From SHZI01 sp964417725 (GTDB taxonomy: Bacteria; Pseudomonadota; Gammaproteobacteria; Steroidobacterales; GCA-2729495), in contig CAYQIV010000006.1 of the NCBI GenBank assembly GCA_964417725.1, positions 1 to 64,000 on the forward strand: a stretch of 64,000 nt of DNA, read 5' to 3'. The notes under the pieces are model-generated. The model ran no database searches. It saw nothing but the letters and a program-made list of their open reading frames with translations, and had not been told where the DNA came from. Shown piece after piece: positions 1-8,398 of this stretch; the first letter of the stretch is position 1; every line of letters starts with the position of its first letter. A program made the position numbers and the translations under genes.

Positions 1-655
<655 letters not shown>

Positions 656-659
<4 letters not shown>

Positions 660-1465
660 TTGCGCCGCCAGCCCGGGTAGAAGGGCGTGTAGGGGTCGGA
701 GCGCGGCTCGGTCGGGATGTAGCCGGTGCAGCGCGGGATGCGTCCGGTGCTGCGCGGCGCGTAATTGAGTGCGCTCGGTGCGTCCCACGGCGCCGGGTAG
801 CGCATGCCGATCGCCGCCGAGGTGCAGGCGACGACCTGCGTGCCGACGAACAGCAGGGCGTTGTCGTGGTGCATCAGCCACGTCAGGGTGACGATCAGGT
901 TGGGGATGTGGCAGCCCAGCGCCTTGATCTTCTGCGTCATCGGCGTGTCGTGCTCGGGCGCGATGTAGTGGTCCCAGTAGATGCTGTGCCAGTTCGGTTG
1001 CCATGCCGACAGCACCAGGAAGGTCGCCAGCCAGCGACCCCAGTCGGGCAGCCCGGCGGTGCCGGCCAGCACCCAGACGGAGAGGAACAACTGCCCCGAA
1101 CTCAGCCCCCACAACAGGCCGAACAGCGCGGAAATCGGCACATGGCGCCGGCGTTCGAACACCGGCGTGAAATACGACCAGACGCCGGCATAGGCGAAGA
1201 GGATGAAGGCATAGACCCCGGCCGTGGCCAGCCACCAACGCTGGTCGGCGAGCTGTTCCGCGGTGGCGACCGGCGAGGACAACAGCAGTGCCATCGCCCC
1301 GCTGGCGTACGACACCAGATGGCAGAGGCAGAAGTAGATGCCGGCCCGCAGCCAGGCGAGCTTCGGATAGTGGATGTCCCACGGGTGATGGCGATAGCGC
1401 GTGAAGCGCAGCGCCAGCAGTGCGGCGAGCGTGATGCCGATCAGTCCGGCGAACAACGACAGCAT
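656..1465 (-). CDS. Integral membrane protein of unknown function
   Basis: 269 residues. About six hydrophobic segments are visible, starting with the first 18 residues and including stretches such as GAMALLLSS, AGVYAFILFAYAGVW and LFGLLWGLSSGQLFLSVWVLAG. The C-terminal ~40 residues are hydrophilic and rich in Arg, Pro and Tyr. I do not recognise the family. It ends in a 4-base overlap with rho and begins 22 bases downstream of the serine hydrolase stop on the same strand, so the two may be co-transcribed. Real-gene support is the coherent membrane topology and the tight fit between its neighbours. Confidence 0.75.
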
Positions 1466-1487
1466 GGCCAGTCACCTCCCTCGCCCG

Positions 1488-2708
1488 TCATGGTGCCATG
1501 CCCTCGATCGCGGTGTTCACCAGCCGGGTGATGTCGAAGCCGGGGCGGATCGGCTGGCGGCCGAGTGCCGGGCCCAGGCGCACGATCACCAGGCGGCGCG
1601 ACGGCACGATGAACACATGCTGCTGGCCGCGCCCCCAGGTCATCCAGGTGTCGCGGGCCAGGAAGGACCCCGGCACGATCGCGCCCGAGGAGCCGGCGTG
1701 TTCCGGCGGCACGGCCGGGTCGCCGCCACCGAGCCAGACGTGCAGACCGTAGTGGGCCGCCGCCGGTGACGGCGTGGTCATCTCGCGCAGCCACCCGGCG
1801 GGAATGACCTGCCGCCCGCCGATCGTGCCGTCATCCAGCAGCAGGACGCCGAGCCGTGCCCAGTCCATGGCCGGCGCCGCCAGGCAGCACGAGGTGTAGG
1901 CCCGCCCGCCGGGGCGATCGGTGTGGACGCGGGCCCGTTCACCGCCCATCGGCGACCACAACTTGTCGCGCAGGATCGTCGAATAGCGCTGGCCCCAGGC
2001 CCGTTCCAGCACCATGCCGAGGATTTCGGAGTTGATGTTGTTGTAGTCGTAGCGCGAGCCGGGCGGCCAGCCGGCCATCGGCGTGCGCAGGATCACCGCC
2101 GTGGAGTCACTGGCATTGAGCCAGCGGTTGTCATCGACGAAGGGGTTGAGCGTGAAGCGGTATTGCGCCAGCCCCGAGCTCATGTGCAGCAGCTGGCGCA
2201 GGGTGATCGCCCCGCGCGGGTCGTCGCGCCACTCGTCGATCCAGCGCCCGACGGGGTCGTCGATCGAGTCGATTCGTCCTTCCGCGATGGCGATGCCGAC
2301 GAGGATCCCCATCAGCGACTTGTGCATCGACTGCGACTGCGTCAGCCGTTCAGGCGACCAGTGCGGGGCGTACCACTCGTGCTGGATCAAGCCGCCGTGG
2401 ACGACGATCAACGCGTGGCTGCCGAATTCGGCAGCGTAAGCGGTCATTGCCGCCAGTGCGGCGTCGCTGATGGTTCGCTCGCCGGGCACCGCCACCGGCA
2501 GGGCCACCGGCCGCCCGCCGGAGATCTCCTCGTCGGGCGGCAGCAGTTCGACCCCGGTGGGGTCGCCGCTGGTGAAGAAGGTCACGTAGTTGCGCCACGA
2601 CCACGGGTCACGCCAGTAGGCGATGTTGACGAGCACGATGGCGCCGAGCAGGGTCAGCGCCGGCAGGCGGCGCCAGGGTGGTGTGCGGCGGTCTGCGGCC
2701 AAGGGCAT
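1488..2708 (-). CDS. Beta-lactamase-fold serine hydrolase
   Basis: 406 residues of the class C beta-lactamase/esterase EstB superfamily (DD-peptidase fold). A single hydrophobic segment at about residues 15-31 suggests an N-terminal membrane anchor with the catalytic domain in the periplasm. The SxxK nucleophile motif is S127-M-H-K130, followed by the Tyr-x-Asn motif at Y222-N-N224. A GLH motif near the C-terminus (HYGLHVW) stands where HxG or KTG is found in relatives. The substrate cannot be told from sequence; members include esterases, peptidases and 6-aminohexanoate-dimer hydrolases. A membrane protein follows 22 bases downstream. Confidence 0.88.
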   Translation of the reverse strand: MPLAADRRTPPWRRLPALTLLGAIVLVNIAYWRDPWSWRNYVTFFTSGDPTGVELLPPDEEISGGRPVALPVAVPGERTISDAALAAMTAYAAEFGSHALIVVHGGLIQHEWYAPHWSPERLTQSQSMHKSLMGILVGIAIAEGRIDSIDDPVGRWIDEWRDDPRGAITLRQLLHMSSGLAQYRFTLNPFVDDNRWLNASDSTAVILRTPMAGWPPGSRYDYNNINSEILGMVLERAWGQRYSTILRDKLWSPMGGERARVHTDRPGGRAYTSCCLAAPAMDWARLGVLLLDDGTIGGRQVIPAGWLREMTTPSPAAAHYGLHVWLGGGDPAVPPEHAGSSGAIVPGSFLARDTWMTWGRGQQHVFIVPSRRLVIVRLGPALGRQPIRPGFDITRLVNTAIEGMAP

Positions 2709-2728
2709 CTTCCTCCCGCGAAGTGAGG

Positions 2729-3451
2729 TCAGGCCAGTGCGTGGAACACCTTCTGTACGTCTTCGTCCTGCTCAAGGCGATCGACCAGCTCGAGCACCTC
2801 GCGCGCCTCGTCTTCGCCGAGTTCGACAGGCGTGGTGCACAGGTACTCCTGCTCGGCCGACAGCGGCGTGATGCCGCGCTCCTCGAGGCCTTTCTGCATC
2901 TGGCCGAAATCGGTGAACAGGCAGCGGGCGAGCAGTTGCGGCTCGCCTTTTTCGTCGCTGCTCTCGCCCATCTCGTCGAGGCCGTGGTCGATGAGGTAGA
3001 GCTCAAGCTCATCGGCGTCGATGCCGGCGGGATCGAGGCGGAAGGCGCCCATGTGGCGAAACATGAAGGCCACGCTGCCGCTGGTGGCGAGGTTGCCGCC
3101 CAGCTTGTTGAAGATGTTGCGCACATTGCCGACGGTGCGTGTCGGGTTGTCGGTGGCAGCCTGGACGATGATGGCGACACCGTGCGGCCCGTAGCCCTCG
3201 TAGAGGATCTCCTCGTAATGCGCGACATCCTTGCCGGAGGCGCGCTTGATCGCTGCCTCGATCTTGTCCTTGGGCATGTTGACGGCGCGCGCGTTCTGGA
3301 TCACGCGGCGCAGGGCCGGGTTGCCTGCCGGGTCGGTCCCACCGCCCTTGACGGCAATGGTGATGTCCTTGCCGATACGCGTGAACTGCTTGGCCATGCG
3401 GTCCCAGCGCGCGAACATGGTGTGCTTGCGGGTCTCGAAGATACGTCCCAT
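2729..3451 (-). CDS. YebC/PmpR-family protein
   Basis: 240 residues matching the YebC/TACO1 family, described both as transcriptional regulators and as translational helpers at proline stretches. The frame is open for 33 more codons upstream, but the family starts at MGRIFETRKHTMF, so the ATG at 3449-3451 is chosen. Conserved landmarks include the alternating-charge N-terminal helix, TDPAGNPALRRVIQNAR, KDKIEAAIKRASG, EGYGPHGVAI and TDNPTRTVGNVR. The gene is transcribed away from rlmJ. In Gammaproteobacteria relatives often adjoin ruvC; that context is absent here. Confidence 0.93.
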   Translation of the reverse strand: MGRIFETRKHTMFARWDRMAKQFTRIGKDITIAVKGGGTDPAGNPALRRVIQNARAVNMPKDKIEAAIKRASGKDVAHYEEILYEGYGPHGVAIIVQAATDNPTRTVGNVRNIFNKLGGNLATSGSVAFMFRHMGAFRLDPAGIDADELELYLIDHGLDEMGESSDEKGEPQLLARCLFTDFGQMQKGLEERGITPLSAEQEYLCTTPVELGEDEAREVLELVDRLEQDEDVQKVFHALA

Positions 3452-3534
3452 CAGCGGGGGTCCAATGTGGCTGGAACGCCGTGGATTATGGCCAAAAATC
3501 AGGCGCCGCGGGGTGTATTGATGGATCGCCCGGG

Positions 3535-3540
3535 TACACT
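3535..3540 (+). promoter_or_regulatory. Candidate -10 element of rlmJ
   Basis: TACACT (4 of 6 matches to TATAAT) ends 8 bases before the rlmJ ATG at 3549. A start of transcription about 7 bases downstream would put the 5' end at or within two bases of the start codon, giving a leaderless or nearly leaderless message. No convincing -35 box is seen. Confidence 0.35.
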
Positions 3541-3548
3541 GCGCCCCC

Positions 3549-4391
3549 ATGTTGAGCTACCAGCACGAATACCACGCCGGCAACCATGCCGATGTGCTCA
3601 AGCACGCCGTGCTGGTGTTGTGCCTCGAAAGTCTCCTGCGCAAGGACAAGCCGCTGCGGGTCTACGATGCCCATGCGGGCTCCGGCATCTACGACCTGCG
3701 TGGCGCCGAGGCGCGCAAGACCGCCGAGGCGGACTCGGGCATCGTCCGCCTGTGTGCCGCCGCCGGACCACCGCCGGCCCTGGACGGTTACCTGGGCGCG
3801 GTCAGGGCCTGCAATCGCGGCAGCGACGTGCTGCGGCGCTATCCCGGGTCACCGGCGCTGATCCGTCACCTGCTGCGGCCAGCCGATCATCTCGTCCTGC
3901 TCGAGCGCCATCCGCGGGCGCTGGCCCTGCTGCGCCACAATTTCACCCTCGATCCGCAGGTCCACCTCCATGCACGCGATTGCCACGAAGGGCTGCCGGG
4001 CCTGCTGCCGCCTCCGGAGCGCCGCGGTCTGGTGCTGCTCGATCCGTCCTATGAAATGCGCGGCGAGTTCGGGCACACCGCCGGGCTGCTCCAGGATTGC
4101 CACCGGCGTTTTGCGGGCGGCGTCTACCTGCTGTGGTACCCGCTATTGCGCCAGGCGCCGGCGGCACGTCTGGTCCGCCGGGTTGCCGCCAGTGGCATGC
4201 GCCCCGTCCTTCGCGCCGAATTGCGGGTCGAGGATGCGAGTCATGCCGGATTGCATGGTTCGGGCGTGCTCGTCGTCAACCCGCCCTACGGGCTCGACGT
4301 CACCTTGCGCACGCTGGTGCCCTGGCTCTGGCGTACGCTGGCGCCGGAGGGCCGCGGTGGCTGGGCCGCCGAATGGCTGGTGCCGGAGTGA
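3549..4391 (+). CDS. rlmJ: 23S rRNA (adenine(2030)-N6)-methyltransferase RlmJ
   Basis: 280 residues. Methylates A2030 of 23S rRNA using S-adenosylmethionine. The N-terminus MLSYQHEYHAGNHADVLKH is the family signature. AHAGSGIYDL is the SAM-binding loop. The catalytic D/N-P-P-Y type motif reads DPSYE (E. coli has DPPYE). A second NPPYGLD motif lies near the C-terminus. No Shine-Dalgarno sequence precedes the ATG, consistent with a very short leader. The rhomboid gene follows after 57 bases. Confidence 0.95.
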   Translation: MLSYQHEYHAGNHADVLKHAVLVLCLESLLRKDKPLRVYDAHAGSGIYDLRGAEARKTAEADSGIVRLCAAAGPPPALDGYLGAVRACNRGSDVLRRYPGSPALIRHLLRPADHLVLLERHPRALALLRHNFTLDPQVHLHARDCHEGLPGLLPPPERRGLVLLDPSYEMRGEFGHTAGLLQDCHRRFAGGVYLLWYPLLRQAPAARLVRRVAASGMRPVLRAELRVEDASHAGLHGSGVLVVNPPYGLDVTLRTLVPWLWRTLAPEGRGGWAAEWLVPE

Positions 4392-4448
4392 GCGGTGGCG
4401 ACGTGAGCCGCTGCAGCCTGCCGTCGTGCCGCTGGACCGGAGTGTCGC

Positions 4449-5201
4449 GTGTTTCCGATCCGTGACGAAAACCCGCAATTCCTGACGCCGTGGGTGACCT
4501 GGGCGCTGATCGCGCTCAACGTCGCCGCGTGGGTGCTGGTTCAGGGGCTGGGCACGGAACCGGCCTTGTCGCGGTCGGTGTGCACGCTGGGCCTGATCCC
4601 CGGCGAGGTCCTGCAGACGCTGCCGCCCGGTGCGTCTTTCCAGGTGGGCCCCGAGGCCTGGTGCCGGATCGGTGACCAGGCCGGCTGGCACACCCTGGTG
4701 ACGTCGATGTTCCTCCATGGCGGCTGGATGCACATCATCGGCAACCTGTGGTTCCTGTGGATCTTCGGCAACAATGTCGAGGATTCGATGGGCCATGCGC
4801 GTTTCATCGTCTTCTACCTTCTCGGCGGCCTCGCGGCGGCGGCGTTGCAGATGGCTGCCAACCCGCAGTCGGGCATTCCGATGGTCGGTGCCTCGGGTGC
4901 GATCGGTGCCGTGATGGGCGCCTACGTGCTGCTCTATCCACGGGTGCGGGTCACCATGCTGGTGTGGCTCGGTTTTTACGTCACCACCTTTGCCGTGCCG
5001 GCGGTGTTCATGCTTGGCTACTGGTTCCTGGTGCAGTTGCTGGGCGGCATCGGTTCGCTGGGGCGCCAGGGCGGCGGCGTGGCCTTCTGGGCGCACATCG
5101 GCGGCTTCGTCGCCGGTGCCCTGCTGGTGACGGCGTTCCGCAAGCCCGAACTCGTGGCCCGCCATCCCTTCCATGGCTGGCGCCGCGGCCCGGACCGCTG
5201 A
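4449..5201 (+). CDS. Rhomboid-family intramembrane serine protease
   Basis: 250 residues with about six membrane segments. The GTG start gives MFPIRDENPQ, a common N-terminus in this branch. Family motifs are HGGWMHIIGNLWFLWIFG in the second membrane segment, the nucleophile motif GASGAIGA, and the catalytic histidine in AHIGGFVAG. All residues needed for a working Ser-His dyad are present. Rhomboids cleave membrane substrates within the bilayer; the substrate is unknown. A second, shorter rhomboid lies at 63188-63880. Confidence 0.93.
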   Translation: MFPIRDENPQFLTPWVTWALIALNVAAWVLVQGLGTEPALSRSVCTLGLIPGEVLQTLPPGASFQVGPEAWCRIGDQAGWHTLVTSMFLHGGWMHIIGNLWFLWIFGNNVEDSMGHARFIVFYLLGGLAAAALQMAANPQSGIPMVGASGAIGAVMGAYVLLYPRVRVTMLVWLGFYVTTFAVPAVFMLGYWFLVQLLGGIGSLGRQGGGVAFWAHIGGFVAGALLVTAFRKPELVARHPFHGWRRGPDR

Positions 5202-5297
5202 GGGGTGGGCCGGGGCGGCGGGGCGCCCCGGTGCCACCGGCCGGTGGGTCAGGCGCGGCTCGCCGGGCCGTGATGGCGGGTCATGATGGTGCGGCGC

Positions 5298-5489
5298 TCA
5301 GCAGGGCGGGTCCAGCGCGCGGTACCCGCTGCCGGTCCCGTCGCACGTGTCGTCGTCGGGTTCGGGGTCTTCAAGCCCCTCGAGCTCTTCCATCTCGATG
5401 CTGTCGAGCAACTGGTCGACGAGACGCAGGCGGACGTTGATGGGCAGCGCCAGCGCCTGCGCCACCACGGCTTTGGCCGAATATGCCAT
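5298..5489 (-). CDS. Small addiction-module-component-like protein
   Basis: 63 residues. The N-terminal helix pattern (AQALALPINVRLRLVDQLLDSIEMEE) resembles the short 'addiction module component' proteins, which carry a leucine-rich motif ending in L-L-x-S-I/L. The second half is acidic and ends in Cys. No toxin gene is adjacent: a rhomboid lies on one side and a CorC-type gene on the other. A GGAGA sequence precedes the ATG by about 8 bases. The family resemblance is by eye and the gene is short. Confidence 0.5.
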   Translation of the reverse strand: MAYSAKAVVAQALALPINVRLRLVDQLLDSIEMEELEGLEDPEPDDDTCDGTGSGYRALDPPC

Positions 5490-5696
5490 GACAGGGTCTC
5501 CATGGGTGTGGGGCCGGGTCGTCAGAAATGAAGTGTCCCGGGTGATTCATGGTGGCGGGACCACCCCCGGGTGATACAGCGCCGAATGCCGCAACTTCGC
5601 CGGGAAAGGACCGGGCCGGGCCGATAGGCGTTACCCTGTCGCGGTTGCCGGTGCCGGCTGGTGGCACCGGATGCTTCAGCGACAGATGGAAGGGTC

Positions 5697-6953
5697 ATGC
5701 TCATCTTCGTTACTGCGGTTACCGTGGCACTGGTGGTGTCGTTTCTGTGCTCGATCTTCGAGGCCGTGCTGTTGTCGATCAGCCACGTGCAGATCGAGTC
5801 GCTGGTCCGGCAGGGACGCCGGTCCGGCATCCTGCTGGCCGGATTCAAGCGCAATATCGACACGCCGATCGCGGCGATCCTGATCGTCAACACGGCGGCC
5901 CACACGGTGGGTTCGGCAGTGGCCGGCGCGACCTTCGCCGACGTCTTCGACGAGCGCAACCTGTGGCTGTTCACGCTCATCTTCACCACGGCGGTGCTGC
6001 TGTTCACCGAGATCATCCCCAAGACGATCGGTGTTTCCCATGCGGCCTGGCTGGCGACTCCCGTCGCCTGGGGCATCCGTGGATTGACCATCGTGCTCTG
6101 GCCGCTGGTCGTCCTCACCGGCCATATCTCGCGTTTCCTGCGCGGCGGGAAGATCGCGCCGGCGACATCGGTCGAGGAAATCCGCCTGATGGCGGCACTG
6201 GGTCGCAGCGAGGGGGTGTTCGGCGTGCGGACGGCCGACATGATCGTCGGAGCGACCCGGTTGCGGCAGTTGACCGCAGCCGACGTCATGCTGCCGCGCC
6301 GGGAAGTCAGCATGTTGTCCGCCAGCCACAGCCGGGCCGAGGCGCTCGAAATTCTCAAGTCGACGGGACACAGCCGCTTCCCGTTCTCGTCCACGCCCGA
6401 CATCGACCAGGTGACCGGCGTGGTGCTCGCCAAGGAATTGCTGTTCTGGATGAAGGAGCATGCCGAGGGTCCGGTGGACTGGCCGGCGTTGACCCGCGAA
6501 TTGCTCATCGTGCCGGAAAGCCAGCGGCTCAACGAGCTGCTGAAGACCTTCCAGGAAAGCCGCCGGCACATGGCCATGGTGGTCGACGAATACGGTGGCG
6601 TGAAGGGCATCGTGACCCTGGAAGACGTCCTCGAGGAGATCGTCGGTGACATCCGCGACGAGAGCGACCGGCCAGCCGACGAGATCTGGCCGCAGGCCGA
6701 TGGCAGCCTCCATGTCCGGGGCAGTATCGACCTGCGCCAGCTGTGTGCCCGCCTGCAGATCGATTGGTCGCCGGACAGCGCCGTGGTGACGCTCAGCGGC
6801 CTGATCAGCGAGCGCCTCGAGCGGCTGCCCGCGGTCGGCGACCGTATGGTATGGCAGGGCTATCAGCTCGACGTGCTGGCGGTGCACCGGCGCCGCGCCG
6901 AAGTGGTGGCCATTCGGCGGCCCGCCGAGCCGCCGGCCGTTCCTCTGGATTGA
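5697..6953 (+). CDS. CNNM/CorC (HlyC)-type membrane protein with CBS pair
   Basis: 418 residues. Domain order: a DUF21/CNNM membrane domain (about residues 1-165, with FLCSIFEAVLLSIS typical of the first helix), then two CBS domains (about 190-320, ending VVDEYGGVKGIVTLEDVLEEIVGDI), then a CorC_HlyC domain (about 335-418). Relatives act in Mg/Co homeostasis or efflux; many were mis-annotated as hemolysins. The frame is open back to a GTG at 5661, but the ATG at 5697 is preceded by GGAAGGG at good spacing and begins directly with the first membrane helix. Confidence 0.92.
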   Translation: MLIFVTAVTVALVVSFLCSIFEAVLLSISHVQIESLVRQGRRSGILLAGFKRNIDTPIAAILIVNTAAHTVGSAVAGATFADVFDERNLWLFTLIFTTAVLLFTEIIPKTIGVSHAAWLATPVAWGIRGLTIVLWPLVVLTGHISRFLRGGKIAPATSVEEIRLMAALGRSEGVFGVRTADMIVGATRLRQLTAADVMLPRREVSMLSASHSRAEALEILKSTGHSRFPFSSTPDIDQVTGVVLAKELLFWMKEHAEGPVDWPALTRELLIVPESQRLNELLKTFQESRRHMAMVVDEYGGVKGIVTLEDVLEEIVGDIRDESDRPADEIWPQADGSLHVRGSIDLRQLCARLQIDWSPDSAVVTLSGLISERLERLPAVGDRMVWQGYQLDVLAVHRRRAEVVAIRRPAEPPAVPLD

Positions 6954-7067
6954 ATGGTGCCAACACAGTTATGCTTCGCCGTCCGTAAATTTCATGCGGT
7001 CACGGCGCACGGCTTGGGCTATTCTGCGCGCCACGGGCCGTTTTCCACCCAGGGAGGTTGTGCAGAT

Positions 7068-7379
7068 ATGGCGAAGAAAGGCGGGGCGCCGACAAAGTCC
7101 GAAGTACTCAATCGCATCTCCAATGACACCGGCCTGACCCGCAAGGAGGTCAGCTCGGTTTTCGATTCCCTCAATGGCGTGATTCGCAAGAGCCTGCGTG
7201 GCAATGGCGAGTTCACCGTGCCCGGGCTGATGAAGCTCAAGGTCGTCAAGAAGCCGGCGACCAAGGCGCGGGTCGGTATCAATCCGTTCACCAAGGAAAA
7301 GATGACCTTCAAGGCCAAGCCGGCCTCGAAGAAGGTCCGGGTGCTGCCGCTCAAGGCACTCAAGTCGATGGTCAACTGA
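7068..7379 (+). CDS. HU-like DNA-binding protein
   Basis: 103 residues, basic, with the HU/IHF fold: an N-terminal helical part (TKSEVLNRISNDTGLTRKEVSSVFDSL) followed by the beta-arm region (GEFTVPGLMKLKVVKKPATKARVGINPFTKE). It has the Lys/Ala-rich tail typical of a longer HU subgroup found in xanthomonads and other Proteobacteria rather than classic HupA/HupB. The frame is open further upstream, but the ATG at 7068 has GGGAGG upstream and begins at the family start MAKKG. It probably bends or compacts DNA. Confidence 0.88.
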   Translation: MAKKGGAPTKSEVLNRISNDTGLTRKEVSSVFDSLNGVIRKSLRGNGEFTVPGLMKLKVVKKPATKARVGINPFTKEKMTFKAKPASKKVRVLPLKALKSMVN

Positions 7380-7512
7380 GACCGGCAGCGGTCCGGGGGT
7401 CCACCGGTACGGGCCTCCGGACAGCTGGGTCCACCTGCGCCGATAGCGCGGGCGGGGCCAGTTGCCCTGAATTTCGTGGCTTCGACCTGCCGTCGAGGCC
7501 GTCTTTGAAGCC

Positions 7513-7528
7513 GGCCCCGGCCGGGGCC
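7513..7528. repeat. 16-bp perfect palindrome before the FKBP gene
   Basis: GGCCCCGG is followed directly by CCGGGGCC. A smaller TGCCC-GTT-GGGCA hairpin follows at 7533-7545, between the palindrome and the ATG at 7559. There is no T-tract after it, so it is not a classic terminator. It may form a structure in the leader or be chance in GC-rich DNA. Confidence 0.4.
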
Positions 7529-7558
7529 CCTGTGCCCGTTGGGCAAAAGGTCAACAGC

Positions 7559-8260
7559 ATGTTTTCCAGAAGCACGGGCATCCTGATCGCGGGCCTCGCG
7601 CTGATCGCCGGTTGCCAGCAGCAGCCCGGCGCGCGCACGGTTCAGGATTACAGCGACGACGAGAAAGCCATCTACGCCTTCGGTGTCGCCGTCGGGCGGC
7701 AGCTCGGCCAGCAGACGAAGCAGTTGCGCCTGACCCCGGTCGAGGTCGAGGTGTTCCGCGCGGGGCTCGGAGACGCACTGCAGGACAAGACCCCCCTGGT
7801 CGAGCTGGGCGACTACGAGAAGCGCTTCCAGTCGCTGGCCGAAGCGAGGCTGGCGGCCGGTGCGGCGGAAGCCGAACAGAAATCGGCCAGCTTCATCGAA
7901 GAGGCGGCCAAAGCGCCCGGTGCCGTGACCACCGGCAGCGGCCTGGTGTTCCAGACCTTGAGCGCCGGCGATGGCGCGCGTCCCAAGGCCAGCGATACGG
8001 TCAAAGTGCATTACCAGGGCACGCTGGTCGACGGCACCGTGTTCGACAGCTCCATCCAGCGCGGGGAGCCGGTCGAGTTCGGCCTCGACCGGGTGATCCC
8101 GTGCTGGACGGAGGGCGTGCAGCGCATGCAGGTCGGCGAGAAGGCCCGTCTGGTCTGCCCGTCGGCCCTGGCTTATGGTGAACGCGGCGCCGGGTCCGAC
8201 ATCCCGCCCAACTCGACCCTGGTCTTCGAGGTCGAGTTGCTGGGCATCAAGGCGCCCTGA
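7559..8260 (+). CDS. FKBP-type peptidyl-prolyl isomerase, lipoprotein
   Basis: 233 residues. The N-terminus MFSRSTGILIAGLALIAGC is a lipoprotein signal with lipobox IAGC, so the protein should be membrane-anchored. An FKBP_N helical dimerisation domain follows (about 35-120), then an FKBP_C catalytic domain (about 130-233) with VKVHYQGTLVDGTVFDSS, FGLDRVIPCW and LAYGERGAGSDIPPNSTLVFEVELLGI. It should catalyse proline isomerisation in envelope proteins, as FkpA and Mip do. The frame extends upstream to a TTG, but the signal peptide fixes the ATG at 7559. Confidence 0.93.
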   Translation: MFSRSTGILIAGLALIAGCQQQPGARTVQDYSDDEKAIYAFGVAVGRQLGQQTKQLRLTPVEVEVFRAGLGDALQDKTPLVELGDYEKRFQSLAEARLAAGAAEAEQKSASFIEEAAKAPGAVTTGSGLVFQTLSAGDGARPKASDTVKVHYQGTLVDGTVFDSSIQRGEPVEFGLDRVIPCWTEGVQRMQVGEKARLVCPSALAYGERGAGSDIPPNSTLVFEVELLGIKAP

Positions 8261-8332
8261 ACCTCGCCGCTGCTGCTGCAACCGCGTCACATTCGGCAGG
8301 TACACTTCCCCGAACCGGCCGCACGGAGCGTT

Positions 8333-8338
8333 TATACT
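8333..8338 (+). promoter_or_regulatory. Candidate -10 element upstream of the nitronate monooxygenase gene
   Basis: TATACT (5 of 6) stands in the 138-base gap after the FKBP stop. It would give a leader of about 50 bases before the ATG at 8399. The -35 region is weak. Confidence 0.4.
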
Positions 8339-8398
8339 CCGCCTGGCGCCCGCTGCCCCAGGCAGCCGCGCCCGGGTTTATCTGCTTGAGGTATCCGC

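Noticed and set aside
2678..4054. 458-codon plus-strand frame across yebC and rlmJ
   Set aside because: It crosses two real genes on both strands and has no coherent domain.
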